DNA of 64,000 nucleotides from Pseudomonas sp. JQ170C (GCF_035581345.1 NZ_CP141608.1:3750501-3814500); one strand, 5' to 3'; positions 16,264-23,401 are shown, counted from the first letter of the stretch. Numbers and translations are program-made. Notes: generated from the sequence alone by a model not told the origin.

Positions 16264-16556
16264 CCGGCGACCACTCCCTCGCTGATCAGCACGGCCTGGG
16301 TGCGCATGACACCCTCCGCGTGGTACTGGCGAGCTTCTTCACGGCTGATCAACCGGCTGCGACTATCGCAAGCGTCATGGCAAGCGCTGCACGCCCAAGC
16401 GCCCTGCAGATCGTTCGGTTTCATGCCGACGCCGCAGGTCCCGGACATTCGGTAGTGAGCCAGCACGGTGGTTTCAGGATTGCCGTTGCACACACCGGGT
16501 ATACGCACTTGGCACTCCCGGCCGCGCGCAGCTTTGGTCAGTTTGGATTGCTTCAT
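16257..16556 (-). CDS. DUF1364 nuclease-like protein (YbcO-type)
   Basis: This protein has 99 residues. The conserved DUF1364 pattern is present: CQVRIPGVCNGNPETTVLAHYR, GTCGVGMKPNDLQGAWACSACHDACD (the GxG.K..D....W.C..CHD segment) and a C-terminal EGVMRTQAVL. The four Cys and HD residues suggest zinc binding and an HNH-like fold, as in YbcO of lambdoid prophages. It probably works in phage recombination with the neighbouring VRR-NUC protein. Confidence 0.88.
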   Translation of the reverse strand: MKQSKLTKAARGRECQVRIPGVCNGNPETTVLAHYRMSGTCGVGMKPNDLQGAWACSACHDACDSRSRLISREEARQYHAEGVMRTQAVLISEGVVAGC

Positions 16557-16756
16557 GGATGCTCGTCCTTGTGAAGATCAACAACGATCCAGGTGGACGG
16601 CCACAGTCTGCCGCCATGGGCCCGGGCAACCTGCTCATCTCGGTAGATGGCAACAGGCGGCTCAGGCTTGTCAGAGAGACCGAACAAGTGGCTGCGGCAA
16701 TACAGCGCCCAGCGATATTCGATAGGGTTGGGTGGCAGCAGCATTTGGTCGCTCAT
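16553..16756 (-). CDS. Hypothetical phage protein (67 aa)
   Basis: This short frame is coupled to both neighbours by 4-base overlaps, which is the main reason to accept it. The product (LLPPNPIEYRWALYCRSHLF) has an aromatic core and a C-terminal GGRLWPSTWIVVDLHKD strand-like segment. No family recognised. It lies between the helicase loader and the DUF1364 gene. Confidence 0.65.
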   Translation of the reverse strand: MSDQMLLPPNPIEYRWALYCRSHLFGLSDKPEPPVAIYRDEQVARAHGGRLWPSTWIVVDLHKDEHP

Positions 16757-17547
16757 ACACCCTCCATGCCGCGGTGCGACTCCCAGGTGAACGGCAACAC
16801 GAATCCACCACCCTCACGGAGGCGATCAGCCGAGCGCTCGCCCATCGCGGCGGGCAGCTCGCTGGCGTCGAGGTTGGAGATCACGATGGTGGGCAGCATC
16901 CGTTCGTAGCGGCCATTGATGATCGAGAACAGCCGGCTCAACTCAAACTCGCCCGGCGATTCCTTGCTGGCACCGACCTCGTCCAGGACCAGCAACGTCG
17001 GACGGATCAAGGCGTCGAGGATGCTCCCTTCGCTCTGGCCAGAACTGCCGTCGAAAGTCGCGCGAATAGCTTGCAGGACACTGCCCAGCGTCCGGTAAGC
17101 GGCAGTGTGTCCGGTGGTGGCCATGACCGCTTGGGCGATGGAGACGCCAAGGTGCGTCTTTCCGGTCCCGGGGCGTCCGACCATGATCACGCTGCGGCCC
17201 ACCGCAAGGTTCTGCTCGAACTGCTCGACGTAGAGCTTGCAGCGCGCCAACGCCTTGGCCTGCCCAGAGTTGCTGGCCTGGTAGGTATCAAACGTCTTGC
17301 CCTTGAAGCGCTTGGGCACCAGAGAGTCACCCAGCTTCCACGCCAGTTCCTGACGCTCGCGCTCGGCTGCTTCGACCTTCGACTTGGCCTGCTGCTCGGC
17401 CTTGCACGCTGGGCACTGCGAGCGGAAGGTGCGGCTAAGCACTTGGTGAGTGGTGGCCTGGTACTCGCCGTGCTCTTCGCACACCGCGATCGAATTGACC
17501 TGCGGGCCAGCCATGCTGGACAGGTGAACCACGTTTTCAGAACGCAT
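16753..17547 (-). CDS. DnaC/IstB-like AAA+ replication protein
   Basis: I use ATG at 17547 (264 residues), overlapping the O gene by 11 bases. An N-terminal zinc-like region (CEEHGEY...CPACKAE, about 23-50) precedes a coiled segment and an AAA+ core. Walker A is GRPGTGKTH, Walker B LLVLDEVG, and sensor residues lie in TIVISNLD. The family loads replicative helicase. With the O-like protein immediately upstream it forms the replication module and is the functional counterpart of lambda P. Confidence 0.9.
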   Translation of the reverse strand: MRSENVVHLSSMAGPQVNSIAVCEEHGEYQATTHQVLSRTFRSQCPACKAEQQAKSKVEAAERERQELAWKLGDSLVPKRFKGKTFDTYQASNSGQAKALARCKLYVEQFEQNLAVGRSVIMVGRPGTGKTHLGVSIAQAVMATTGHTAAYRTLGSVLQAIRATFDGSSGQSEGSILDALIRPTLLVLDEVGASKESPGEFELSRLFSIINGRYERMLPTIVISNLDASELPAAMGERSADRLREGGGFVLPFTWESHRGMEGV

Positions 17548-18382
17548 AGGTACCATCCCCCCGCTCGGTCAGGCCGGCGTGATAATCGCGGTCGGCAAAG
17601 CCATGGTGGTTGGAGGCCGGAGCGCTCTTGCCCTGGGTCGCGAGCCGCTTGGTGACCCAGTCGACCTCGAAGCCCTGCCAGCCATTCTCGATCGCCATAG
17701 CCAGGGCTTTCGCCGGTTGAATACCGAAGGCCTTGCACTGTTCGAGCTTTGCATTCAGCCCGGACCAGATGCCGGCGCTCATGGAGGCCCGCTTAGCTTT
17801 GCGGAGAGCGAGGTAATCAGCGATCAGCGACTCGTCCAGAGCGTGCGGATTGTCGGCCAGCATCGCGGCTCTCCCGAACGGAGCCTTGCGCTCGTCTTTG
17901 GCCGGGGCCGGCACGCTGGGGGGAGATGTAATATCTTCCGAAGGAAGATTTACATAGGGGGTTTCTTTCTTGGAATAGAGAAGGGACTCGTCGGTTTTGG
18001 TCTGTTTGGCCTGCTCGCCGATTCGGACAACTTCAGCCGAATCAGACGATTTGGTCTGTTTCGGATCAGGGACGTAGACCCAATCTTTAGGGTCATTGAC
18101 CCCGATGTCACCACGGGCCCCGCCCTCACGGTACAGCACGCGACGGCGCAGCAGGCTGGAGATCGCCTTCGACACGGTGTCAGGGTGAGCGTGAATAGCC
18201 TTGGCAATGTCGGTTGCCGGGATGCGTTGAGCACCGGCGCCGAAGTTGATGGTGGCCTTGGCCACGTACAGCACGATCTTCATCTCCCGGGCTGAGAGAT
18301 CGATAGCCAGCAGGCCATCCATGAGCTGGTTGTCCATCCGGGTAAACCCCCTGGACTTGTCAATTTGGACGATGTTTGTCAT
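17537..18382 (-). CDS. Phage replication protein O-like initiator
   Basis: This protein has 281 residues. The N-terminus matches the lambda O winged-helix domain: FTRMDNQLMDGLLAIDLSAREMKIVLYVAKATINFG, IPATDIAKAIHAHPDTVSKAI, LLRRRVLYREGG. The middle is Lys/Ser/Pro-rich and the C-terminus may bind the loader. Its coding sequence contains repeats at 17931-18061 that could be the origin. It is the first gene of the leftward early operon after cro. Confidence 0.88.
   Translation of the reverse strand: MTNIVQIDKSRGFTRMDNQLMDGLLAIDLSAREMKIVLYVAKATINFGAGAQRIPATDIAKAIHAHPDTVSKAISSLLRRRVLYREGGARGDIGVNDPKDWVYVPDPKQTKSSDSAEVVRIGEQAKQTKTDESLLYSKKETPYVNLPSEDITSPPSVPAPAKDERKAPFGRAAMLADNPHALDESLIADYLALRKAKRASMSAGIWSGLNAKLEQCKAFGIQPAKALAMAIENGWQGFEVDWVTKRLATQGKSAPASNHHGFADRDYHAGLTERGDGTYAF
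17931..18061 (-). other. Candidate phage replication origin inside the O-like gene
   Basis: Within the linker-coding part of the O-like gene there are two copies of TTTGGTCTGTTT (17996-18007, 18050-18061). Inverted pairs ATCTTCC/GGAAGAT (17933-17949) and GATTCGG/CCGAATC (18020-18043) are also present, next to an AT-rich stretch at about 17943-17980. Lambda places its iterons at the same spot in gene O. Suggestive, not proven. Confidence 0.4.
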
Positions 18383-18410
18383 GCTTCAACTCGTTCTAAA
18401 GCTGTAGAGA

Positions 18411-18437
18411 AAGCCGCCCTGCCAGGCGGTTTTTTTA
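18411..18437 (+). terminator. Plus-strand terminator between O-like gene and cro
   Basis: AAGCCGCC/GGCGGTTT (loop CTGCCA) followed by a run of T up to 18437 is a rho-independent terminator for rightward transcription. No rightward gene precedes it. It could stop an oop-like antisense transcript or act as a weak early terminator for the leftward unit. Confidence 0.6.
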
Positions 18438-18521
18438 TGTCTGCGATTCAGGTACTGGACGAATGAACAGCAGGACGGTCTCACTACTGGCGCAAAGCCA
18501 GGTCACGCATAATTCTTCGTG

Positions 18522-18728
18522 TCAGGCGCCGGCACGGTGCAGAACCGGCCGACTCGGGAAAGGGCGAACTTCCTCGCCAGACATGGTCCCGTCGTCGTTT
18601 TCAATTACAAAAATGACTCGGCGCGTTTTCATGGCTTTGGCAATTGCGGGGGCGCTCACGTCGAGCCCCTTAGCCACAGCGGTCTGACCAATTCGCTCAA
18701 CGAGCTCGGGCAGCAGTGTTCTGTTCAT
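18522..18728 (-). CDS. cro: Cro-like early repressor
   Basis: This protein has 68 residues with a helix-turn-helix in ERIGQTAVAKGLDVSAPAIAKAMKTRR, followed by a beta segment (VIFVIENDDG), the layout of short Cro proteins. It is divergent from the CI gene across the OR operators and is preceded by GAGG. It is the first gene of the leftward PR transcript. Its role in shutting off CI is inferred from position. Confidence 0.82.
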   Translation of the reverse strand: MNRTLLPELVERIGQTAVAKGLDVSAPAIAKAMKTRRVIFVIENDDGTMSGEEVRPFPSRPVLHRAGA

Positions 18729-18756
18729 GACATTGCCTCGGTATTGAATGGCCTCG

Positions 18757-18785
18757 ATATTAACCGCCGGTTACCGTTTGTTCAA
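18757..18785 (-). promoter_or_regulatory. PR-type promoter for cro
   Basis: On the minus strand TTGAAC (18785-18780) and TAATAT (18762-18757) are separated by 17 bases, a strong sigma-70 promoter. Two of the three operators overlap it, so bound repressor would block polymerase. Confidence 0.8.
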
Positions 18786-18823
18786 TACCGGCGGTTGAGG
18801 CGAATAAGTTAACCTCCGGTTAA
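18760..18823. promoter_or_regulatory. OR: three repressor operators
   Basis: Three related 13-base pseudo-palindromes are present: TAACCGCCGGTTA (18761-18773), ATACCGGCGGTTG (18785-18797) and TAACCTCCGGTTA (18810-18822). Their centres are 24 and 25 bases apart. This matches lambda OR in number and spacing. The one nearest CI ends ten bases before its start codon. CI has no Shine-Dalgarno and may be leaderless, as in lambda. Confidence 0.88.
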
Positions 18824-18832
18824 ATTTCGCGC

Positions 18833-19723
18833 ATGACGAAAAAGAAAGATCTCTCCCCAGACCTCAAGGCCGAATGCGAAGCAGCAAAAAAGCTGTTCAT
18901 GCAAAAAAAGAACGCCCTTGGGCTTACGCAGGCGAAGGTTGCCGAAGCTGCTGATATTTCTCCGGCCGGCGTAGCCATGTACCTGAATGGCACCAATCCG
19001 CTGAACGCCAAATTTGCTGCGGTTCTGTCTCGGCTGCTTGAAGAGCCGGTAGAACGATTCAGTCCTCGGCTCGCCTCGGAGATAGCACAGATGCGAGGCG
19101 CTCCAGCCAAGGGTCAGGTAGCCTCAACTGGAGCCGCTGAGAAAGTCTTGGAGATGCTTCGCAAGCATGGCGGCAAATCTCTGGATGCCGCTGCGCAGGA
19201 CAAGATTGCGAAAGCCGTGGCGGACAGCCTTGCCGAGTCCTCACTACCAACTCCAGCGGGTGAGCATATGCCGGTTGCGGATGCGGTGGCGGCATGCCCT
19301 GGCGATATCTCAATCCCTCAGTACGACATCCGCGCCGCGATGGGGCACGGCCAGGTGCCGGCCGAGTACAGCGAGGTCATCCGGAATGTGGTGATTCGCG
19401 AGGAAGTGCTGCGGGAGAAAGGTGTAACCTACTCCGCGGCCCAGGCCCTGGCGATGATCACTGGATGGGGCCAGAGCATGGAAGGAACGATCAACGACAA
19501 GGATCCAGTAATCGTCGATCGAGGGGTAAACGACTATCAGGGCGAAGGCGTGTATGTGCTCACCTGGCATGGGGATCTGCTCATCAAACGACTACAGCGC
19601 CAGGATGAGGATCATGTCTGGCTGATATCTGACAATCGAAACTATGAGAAGCAGTCTGCACGGATTGATGACGTGACGATTCACGCCAAAGTCCTTCTCG
19701 TATGGAACGCAAGAAAAGTTTAA
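18833..19723 (+). CDS. CI-type repressor, HTH plus S24 peptidase
   Basis: The protein has 296 residues. The HTH is in ALGLTQAKVAEAADISPAGVAMYLNG (about 28-53). A long linker leads to a LexA/S24-like domain with Ser215 (GWGQSMEGTI) and Lys252 (DLLIKRLQR), the autocleavage pair. The usual Ala-Gly cleavage bond is not obvious; AAMGHG (168-173) is the nearest candidate, so self-cleavage may be altered. It should bind OR and OL and hold the lysogenic state. The protease gene follows after 90 bases in the same direction. Confidence 0.92.
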   Translation: MTKKKDLSPDLKAECEAAKKLFMQKKNALGLTQAKVAEAADISPAGVAMYLNGTNPLNAKFAAVLSRLLEEPVERFSPRLASEIAQMRGAPAKGQVASTGAAEKVLEMLRKHGGKSLDAAAQDKIAKAVADSLAESSLPTPAGEHMPVADAVAACPGDISIPQYDIRAAMGHGQVPAEYSEVIRNVVIREEVLREKGVTYSAAQALAMITGWGQSMEGTINDKDPVIVDRGVNDYQGEGVYVLTWHGDLLIKRLQRQDEDHVWLISDNRNYEKQSARIDDVTIHAKVLLVWNARKV

Positions 19724-19813
19724 ATAACAAGGAGTTATGCACATAGATGCGTAACATTTCGGGGCAGGAGCTTCCTAAAAGCTGCCTCAGTTTGAGAAAG
19801 TCACGGGGAGTTT

Positions 19814-20983
19814 ATGCAACACAACGTACCGCCTTTGCCAAACGGGTTGATACCTGCACCTCCACCTCCAGTGCCTGTACCGCAAGTATTGAAAACGTTC
19901 GAGGTGGCGAGTGGTATCGCCAAATGGGCTGTGCAGCGAGGTCTGCTCCCCCAACTTCCTGCCGATGTTGATCAGGCCCATTTGGCAGCAGTCCAGCCAA
20001 TAGCCCTTTCTGCAGATGCGGAACAGATCCTTCGGCATCGAGGTCTTGATTCGATTACCTTCAACGAGGTGAATCACACCGTTTACCTTTACACCACCCG
20101 AAAAGTCACTCAAAAAGAACTCAAGTCACTACCCCATGGGATCTATCGGAAGGGCTTGGCTTATCCGCACGGTGTGGTTGAGACGGTCGGAAAGGATCAT
20201 CTGCGCAGCCAGGGTGCGACCTTTGCCATCCATCAAGCTGGCGGCCAAGACCGCTACACGTGCGGTTCTTCGATATCCCCAGGCAATGACGCATCTGCCG
20301 GCACACTGGGTGCTTTGGTCAAGCTTCCTGATGGACAGATCTACGGCTTAACCAACAACCACGTTAGCGCGTTATGTAGCCATGTTTTGCCAGGCACGCC
20401 AATCCTAGCTCCCGGTGTGATTGATGTTGGCCCCACCAGCATCCCGCCATTTACGCTAGGCTTCCATACTCGAGCGCTGGAAATGCACGTTGGGTCTGTT
20501 GGTAACGTAGACATCGCAGCGAACACGGATGCCGCACTCTTTTTGATCAGGAGTCTGGCTGATGTCTCATCGATGCAAGGACAGGCTTTTGACACCCCGA
20601 TCGCGGTAGCTGACCCGGTTGAAGGTATGAAGATCGAAAAGGTTGGGCGAACGACAAGGCATACGAAGGGTCAAATAGTTAGTAGAGGCCTCCGCCCCAC
20701 CGCCGTAAACTATTCAGCTCAAAGCTACGGTTTCAGCGGCACGATCTGGTTCGGGAGTGTTTTCACAGCTCACGGCATCGGTGCTGAGTTTTCTCTCTCA
20801 GGCGATTCGGGATCACTAGTGGTACAGGTGGACGACCATGGTAGAGCTATCGCCGCAGTAGGTATTGTCTTCGCGGGAGGTAACGACTCTTCGGCTCCTG
20901 GTGGAGCGAAGTCGCTAATTTTACCCATTCGGCCTATCCTTCAAGCGCTGGGAGCGACACTGGTAGGAGGACACAATGTCTAA
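19814..20983 (+). CDS. Trypsin-like serine protease in the rexAB position
   Basis: The protein has 389 residues with a chymotrypsin-fold triad: His183 (LTNNHVSA), Asp239 (ANTDAALF) and Ser332 (LSGDSGSLVV). The KVGRTTRHTKGQIV motif (276-289) is common in bacterial S1-like proteases. No signal peptide is visible; the N-terminus is Pro-rich, and residues 30-150 form an extra domain, so it probably acts in the cytoplasm. It starts 90 bases after CI with GGGGAG upstream, and is probably transcribed with CI. The 77-residue gene downstream overlaps its end. AT-richer than flanking phage genes. Candidate phage exclusion factor; the target is unknown. Confidence 0.85.
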   Translation: MQHNVPPLPNGLIPAPPPPVPVPQVLKTFEVASGIAKWAVQRGLLPQLPADVDQAHLAAVQPIALSADAEQILRHRGLDSITFNEVNHTVYLYTTRKVTQKELKSLPHGIYRKGLAYPHGVVETVGKDHLRSQGATFAIHQAGGQDRYTCGSSISPGNDASAGTLGALVKLPDGQIYGLTNNHVSALCSHVLPGTPILAPGVIDVGPTSIPPFTLGFHTRALEMHVGSVGNVDIAANTDAALFLIRSLADVSSMQGQAFDTPIAVADPVEGMKIEKVGRTTRHTKGQIVSRGLRPTAVNYSAQSYGFSGTIWFGSVFTAHGIGAEFSLSGDSGSLVVQVDDHGRAIAAVGIVFAGGNDSSAPGGAKSLILPIRPILQALGATLVGGHNV

Positions 20984-21209
20984 CGATGCGAGCCTGATGG
21001 TTGCCGCCGAGCATCTTCTCGAAGCTCTGGATGCCCCATCTGATCGCGCGATTTCCATCTCGACTTTTTATCGCCCGGGCCAGCCTCTGGCGATTAAAGT
21101 TTTCATATCTCCAGCTTTCAAACACCTTGCAAGCAAGGTGCCTAGGCAGGTGGATGGTTTTGATGTGCTCAGCGAGGTGGCGCCGCTGCCATCCGCATCT
21201 GGTTTTTGA
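20976..21209 (+). CDS. Small partner protein of the rex-slot protease (77 aa)
   Basis: The start overlaps the last 8 bases of the protease gene and has GGAGGA upstream, so translation is coupled. The product (LMVAAEHLLEALDAPSDRAI, then FKHLASKVPRQVDGFDVLSE) is a small soluble alpha/beta protein of no recognised family. A terminator follows at once. It could be a substrate, inhibitor or effector of the protease; nothing in the sequence decides between these. Confidence 0.75.
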   Translation: MSNDASLMVAAEHLLEALDAPSDRAISISTFYRPGQPLAIKVFISPAFKHLASKVPRQVDGFDVLSEVAPLPSASGF

Positions 21210-21213
21210 AACG

Positions 21214-21234
21214 GCCCGCCTCGGCGGGCATTTT
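21214..21234 (+). terminator. Terminator after the CI-protease operon
   Basis: GCCCGCC (21214-21220) and GGCGGGC (21223-21229) form a stem with T residues after it. It closes the rightward CI-protease-partner unit just before the convergent DUF1654 gene. Confidence 0.7.
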
Positions 21235-21242
21235 CATGCCTG

Positions 21243-21569
21243 TCAAAAAGGTACCTCCTCTTCCCGCTCCACCAAGTCGACATCCTCTCCCCTATCGATC
21301 ACCCGATCGTCATCTGTCGGCGCATCCCATTTTAGGAAAACAGAGCCGTCATCGCAGAAGGTCATGTCTAGGCCGTCGGTTTCCAACAGTAACTCCATAA
21401 TCGTCCCCCAATCCTGATCGCTGTCCGTGTCCAGACGGTGGATCAGCACCCTCCTATCTAGCTGCGCAAGCGGCGAATTGATCATCGCCGAAACGCGTAG
21501 CCCTAGCTTCTCCAGGCTTGTTAGCTCCTCTCTCTCAAATGGCGCCATGACTTTTTGTGCTGCTCCCAT
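21243..21569 (-). CDS. DUF1654 protein under a LexA box
   Basis: The protein has 108 residues. LEKLGLRVSAMINSPLAQ, then LDTDSDQDWGTIMELL and DDGSVFLKWDAP, match the DUF1654 pattern (LG.RV..MINSP.AQ, ...DWG...E, DDGSV...W..P) known from Pseudomonas. The function of the family is not known. A LexA operator sits 16 bases upstream (21585-21600), so DNA damage should derepress it independently of CI. A role in induction or DNA repair at induction is inference. Transcription converges on the CI-protease operon. Confidence 0.85.
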   Translation of the reverse strand: MGAAQKVMAPFEREELTSLEKLGLRVSAMINSPLAQLDRRVLIHRLDTDSDQDWGTIMELLLETDGLDMTFCDDGSVFLKWDAPTDDDRVIDRGEDVDLVEREEEVPF

Positions 21570-21584
21570 TTCCTACCCTCATAA

Positions 21585-21600
21585 CTGTATATCCGTACAG
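21585..21600 (-). promoter_or_regulatory. LexA (SOS) box of the DUF1654 gene
   Basis: CTGTATATCCGTACAG has the full CTGT-N8-ACAG form of the gamma-proteobacterial LexA operator. It lies 16 bases upstream of the DUF1654 start codon, overlapping where its promoter must be. Confidence 0.85.
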
Positions 21601-21637
21601 CGTTGCGCGAGCTTAGCTGAACCGATCAGAAAAATAA

Positions 21638-21675
21638 TTAACCGCCGGTATTGACGTAAAAAATACCGCCGGTTA
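21638..21675. promoter_or_regulatory. OL: two repressor operators
   Basis: TAACCGCCGGTAT (21638-21650) and ATACCGCCGGTTA (21663-21675) repeat the OR half-sites with centres 25 bases apart. They are mirror images of each other and bracket the PL -35 and spacer. They are about 2.85 kb from OR, a separation compatible with looping between CI octamers. Confidence 0.87.
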
Positions 21676-21678
21676 ACT
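21650..21678 (+). promoter_or_regulatory. PL-type early rightward promoter
   Basis: TTGACG (21650-21655) with a 17-base spacer to TTAACT (21673-21678): near-consensus -35, weak -10. It overlaps both OL operators and points into the early rightward gene block ending at the integrase. Confidence 0.65.
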
Positions 21679-21900
21679 TTGCCCCATCGCCGGATCACCA
21701 CCGGCCAGCAACAAAGGCAGCGATGGACAGGCCTCAACTGTTCAGAGGGTTGGCAACTGACCCAGGCGTGCAGCGTAAAGCGCGAAATCAGTTATCCGGC
21801 GGACTAGGGTCGCGGTCGGAGAGAAAGAAACACCGGATTTCACTGGCTGGCCTTGGTGACAGGGCCAGACGGGAAATCAACCGCCCTGGAGGGCAAGACG

Positions 21901-22125
21901 ATGCGCAACATCAACCAGTTCCGCAAACCAGGCGAAACCACAGAGCAGTTCCGCTCCCGCCGCGCTCGCGGCGTCTGCATGAACATTCAGGGCTGGATAC
22001 AAGAGCAGCGCGAGCTGTTCGGTCTCTCGAAGGGTTACGCGGATCGCCCGAGCATCCGTGCGCAGTGGGAGAAATATCGCGCCCAGTACTTCGATCGCCT
22101 GGCCCTCGCCAACCCGCTTCCGTAG
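21901..22125 (+). CDS. Small basic phage protein, first gene of the PL operon (74 aa)
   Basis: I take ATG at 21901 with GGAGGG eight bases upstream. The product (NQFRKPGETTEQFRSRRARG, then IQGWIQEQRELFGLSKGY) is basic and helical, ending LALANPLP. No family is recognised. Two short hairpins precede it (TGGCC/GGCCA at 21848-21867 and GCCCT/AGGGC at 21883-21894), the second covering the ribosome binding site. Position after PL would fit a regulatory protein such as an N analogue, but this is only positional. Confidence 0.6.
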   Translation: MRNINQFRKPGETTEQFRSRRARGVCMNIQGWIQEQRELFGLSKGYADRPSIRAQWEKYRAQYFDRLALANPLP

Positions 22126-22496
22126 ACAACCAGCGCCACGTCAGCCTGACGTTAACTGCCCGGTCACCTGCCCCGCAGGCCGCATCGGAGTGGGATCGGA
22201 TGAGCTGCAAGCAAACAGCGGGGCGGCCACCTCGACGCGGATTAACCGGTCGATTGCCCAGCCTTCACGATCCCACCCCGATGCGGACGAGTACACACCG
22301 CGCAAGCGGCCCCCTGCATCACTTCTGCCAACTTGAGACGAAGTTGGGGCATTGCTGGATTTGCCATAGGACTCCAGCCCGATCACCTGGCACTCCCTAC
22401 CACCAGGCTACATCGGTCGTGGCTCTCGCCCTCCCCTGGTCCGGGAGGTAACGGCAGCGAGTGTCACGACCAATGCAGCCACCCCGAGGATTCATC
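22126..22496 (+). other. 371-base stretch without a convincing gene
   Basis: Several frames are open across it on both strands, but none has a plausible start with ribosome binding site, and their products have no protein-like character. There is no strong promoter or terminator. It may be an untranslated leader or the remains of a lost gene. Confidence 0.5.
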
Positions 22497-22880
22497 ATGG
22501 AAACGATCACTGAGGGCTCATGGATAGGCCGCCTCGGCCTCGGTCTCGCACCCCGTGAGCTGCAATGCGTTCTCGCGGTCGCCCAAGGCATGACCGCAAA
22601 GGAAATCGCCAAGCTGCTCGGGATCGCCCCGGGCACTGTCGAGAAGCGACTGTCGGCCGCCATGTTCAAGCTCGGTGTGCTGCGGCGCACCGCCATGGTT
22701 GCCGAGGCTATGAAACGCCAGATCATCAGCCCGCTGTGCATCGTGCTCGCTGGCTTGATCGCCATGCACGCCGTAACTGGCGATGCCGACCCAATGCGCC
22801 GCGATCGCCGCGTTCCTGAGCGACGAATTGCCCAGGTCCGAATCATCCGCAAGGCCGAATCGTTCGACCTGCACGCCTGA
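22497..22880 (+). CDS. LuxR-type HTH protein of the phage early region
   Basis: ATG at 22497 with GAGGA upstream gives 127 residues. The HTH is LAPRELQCVLAVAQGMTAKEIAKLLGIAPGTVEKRLSAAMFKLGV, a clear GerE/LuxR DNA-binding domain (E...L...A.G....EIA..L.....TV......K). A hydrophobic segment (ISPLCIVLAGLIAMHAV) follows, then a basic tail. No receiver domain is present. Such stand-alone LuxR-like proteins occur in Pseudomonas prophages; the regulated genes are unknown. Confidence 0.85.
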   Translation: METITEGSWIGRLGLGLAPRELQCVLAVAQGMTAKEIAKLLGIAPGTVEKRLSAAMFKLGVLRRTAMVAEAMKRQIISPLCIVLAGLIAMHAVTGDADPMRRDRRVPERRIAQVRIIRKAESFDLHA

Positions 22881-22901
22881 CACCTACCCGAGGAGTTCCC
22901 C

Positions 22902-23171
22902 ATGCACCCAGCCATGCATCAGCGTGTGGAAGGCTTGGCCGCCCTGCGCGAACGCGCCATCCTGGCCACAGCCGACTTTTACGCCAAGATCAACCGCCCG
23001 GCACCAGCCCAGCAGGTCCGGTACCAGATCGTCACCAAGGGTAAGGCTTACCACATCGTGGACCTGGCCAGCGGGCAAACCAAGGGTTTTGCCTTCTCCT
23101 ACCGCGCGGCAGTGAACTTCGCCCAGGCCATGGAGGCAGCTGCGAAGTGCAAGCTGGTCGGACGGCAATGA
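22902..23171 (+). CDS. Hypothetical phage protein (89 aa)
   Basis: GAGGAG upstream of ATG 22902 and ATGA coupling to the next gene support this frame. The product has a central segment RYQIVTKGKAYHIVDLASGQTKGF followed by a helix (SYRAAVNFAQAMEAAAK); it looks like a small fold with a beta hairpin. No family is recognised. Confidence 0.75.
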   Translation: MHPAMHQRVEGLAALRERAILATADFYAKINRPAPAQQVRYQIVTKGKAYHIVDLASGQTKGFAFSYRAAVNFAQAMEAAAKCKLVGRQ

Positions 23172-23401
23172 TCGGCGACCCTATCCCACACCCTCGCATC
23201 CAGGCGCTTGAGCAACTGAACGCGAGCGTCGACAAGTTCTTCGCTGCCGGCGGCCAGGCCACAAAGGTCTCAGGGTTCCAGAACACTCCCCCGCCGATGC
23301 GATCCACGAAGGTTGATCCCGAAACCATCCTGAAACGTCGGCGCCGTCGGCCAAGCACCGCAGAGCGCGCCGTCCTGCGGAAGCTCGCGGAGGCTCTATG
23401 A
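23168..23401 (+). CDS. Hypothetical phage protein (77 aa)
   Basis: It starts by an ATGA overlap with the previous stop and ends by an ATGA overlap with the next gene. The product begins MIGDPIPHPRIQALEQLNAS and has an Arg-rich stretch (LKRRRRRPSTAERAVLRKL) that may bind nucleic acid. No family is recognised. Confidence 0.7.
   Translation: MIGDPIPHPRIQALEQLNASVDKFFAAGGQATKVSGFQNTPPPMRSTKVDPETILKRRRRRPSTAERAVLRKLAEAL

Noticed and set aside
19747..19971. Plus-strand frame starting between CI and the protease
   Set aside because: It overlaps most of the first part of the protease gene in another frame and has low-complexity Cys/Ser content; the protease frame has the motifs.
21723..22451. Long plus-strand frame of 242 codons after PL
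   Set aside because: Its product is rich in Arg/Pro/Ser with no domain character, and it overlaps the better 74-codon gene at 21901-22125 in another frame.
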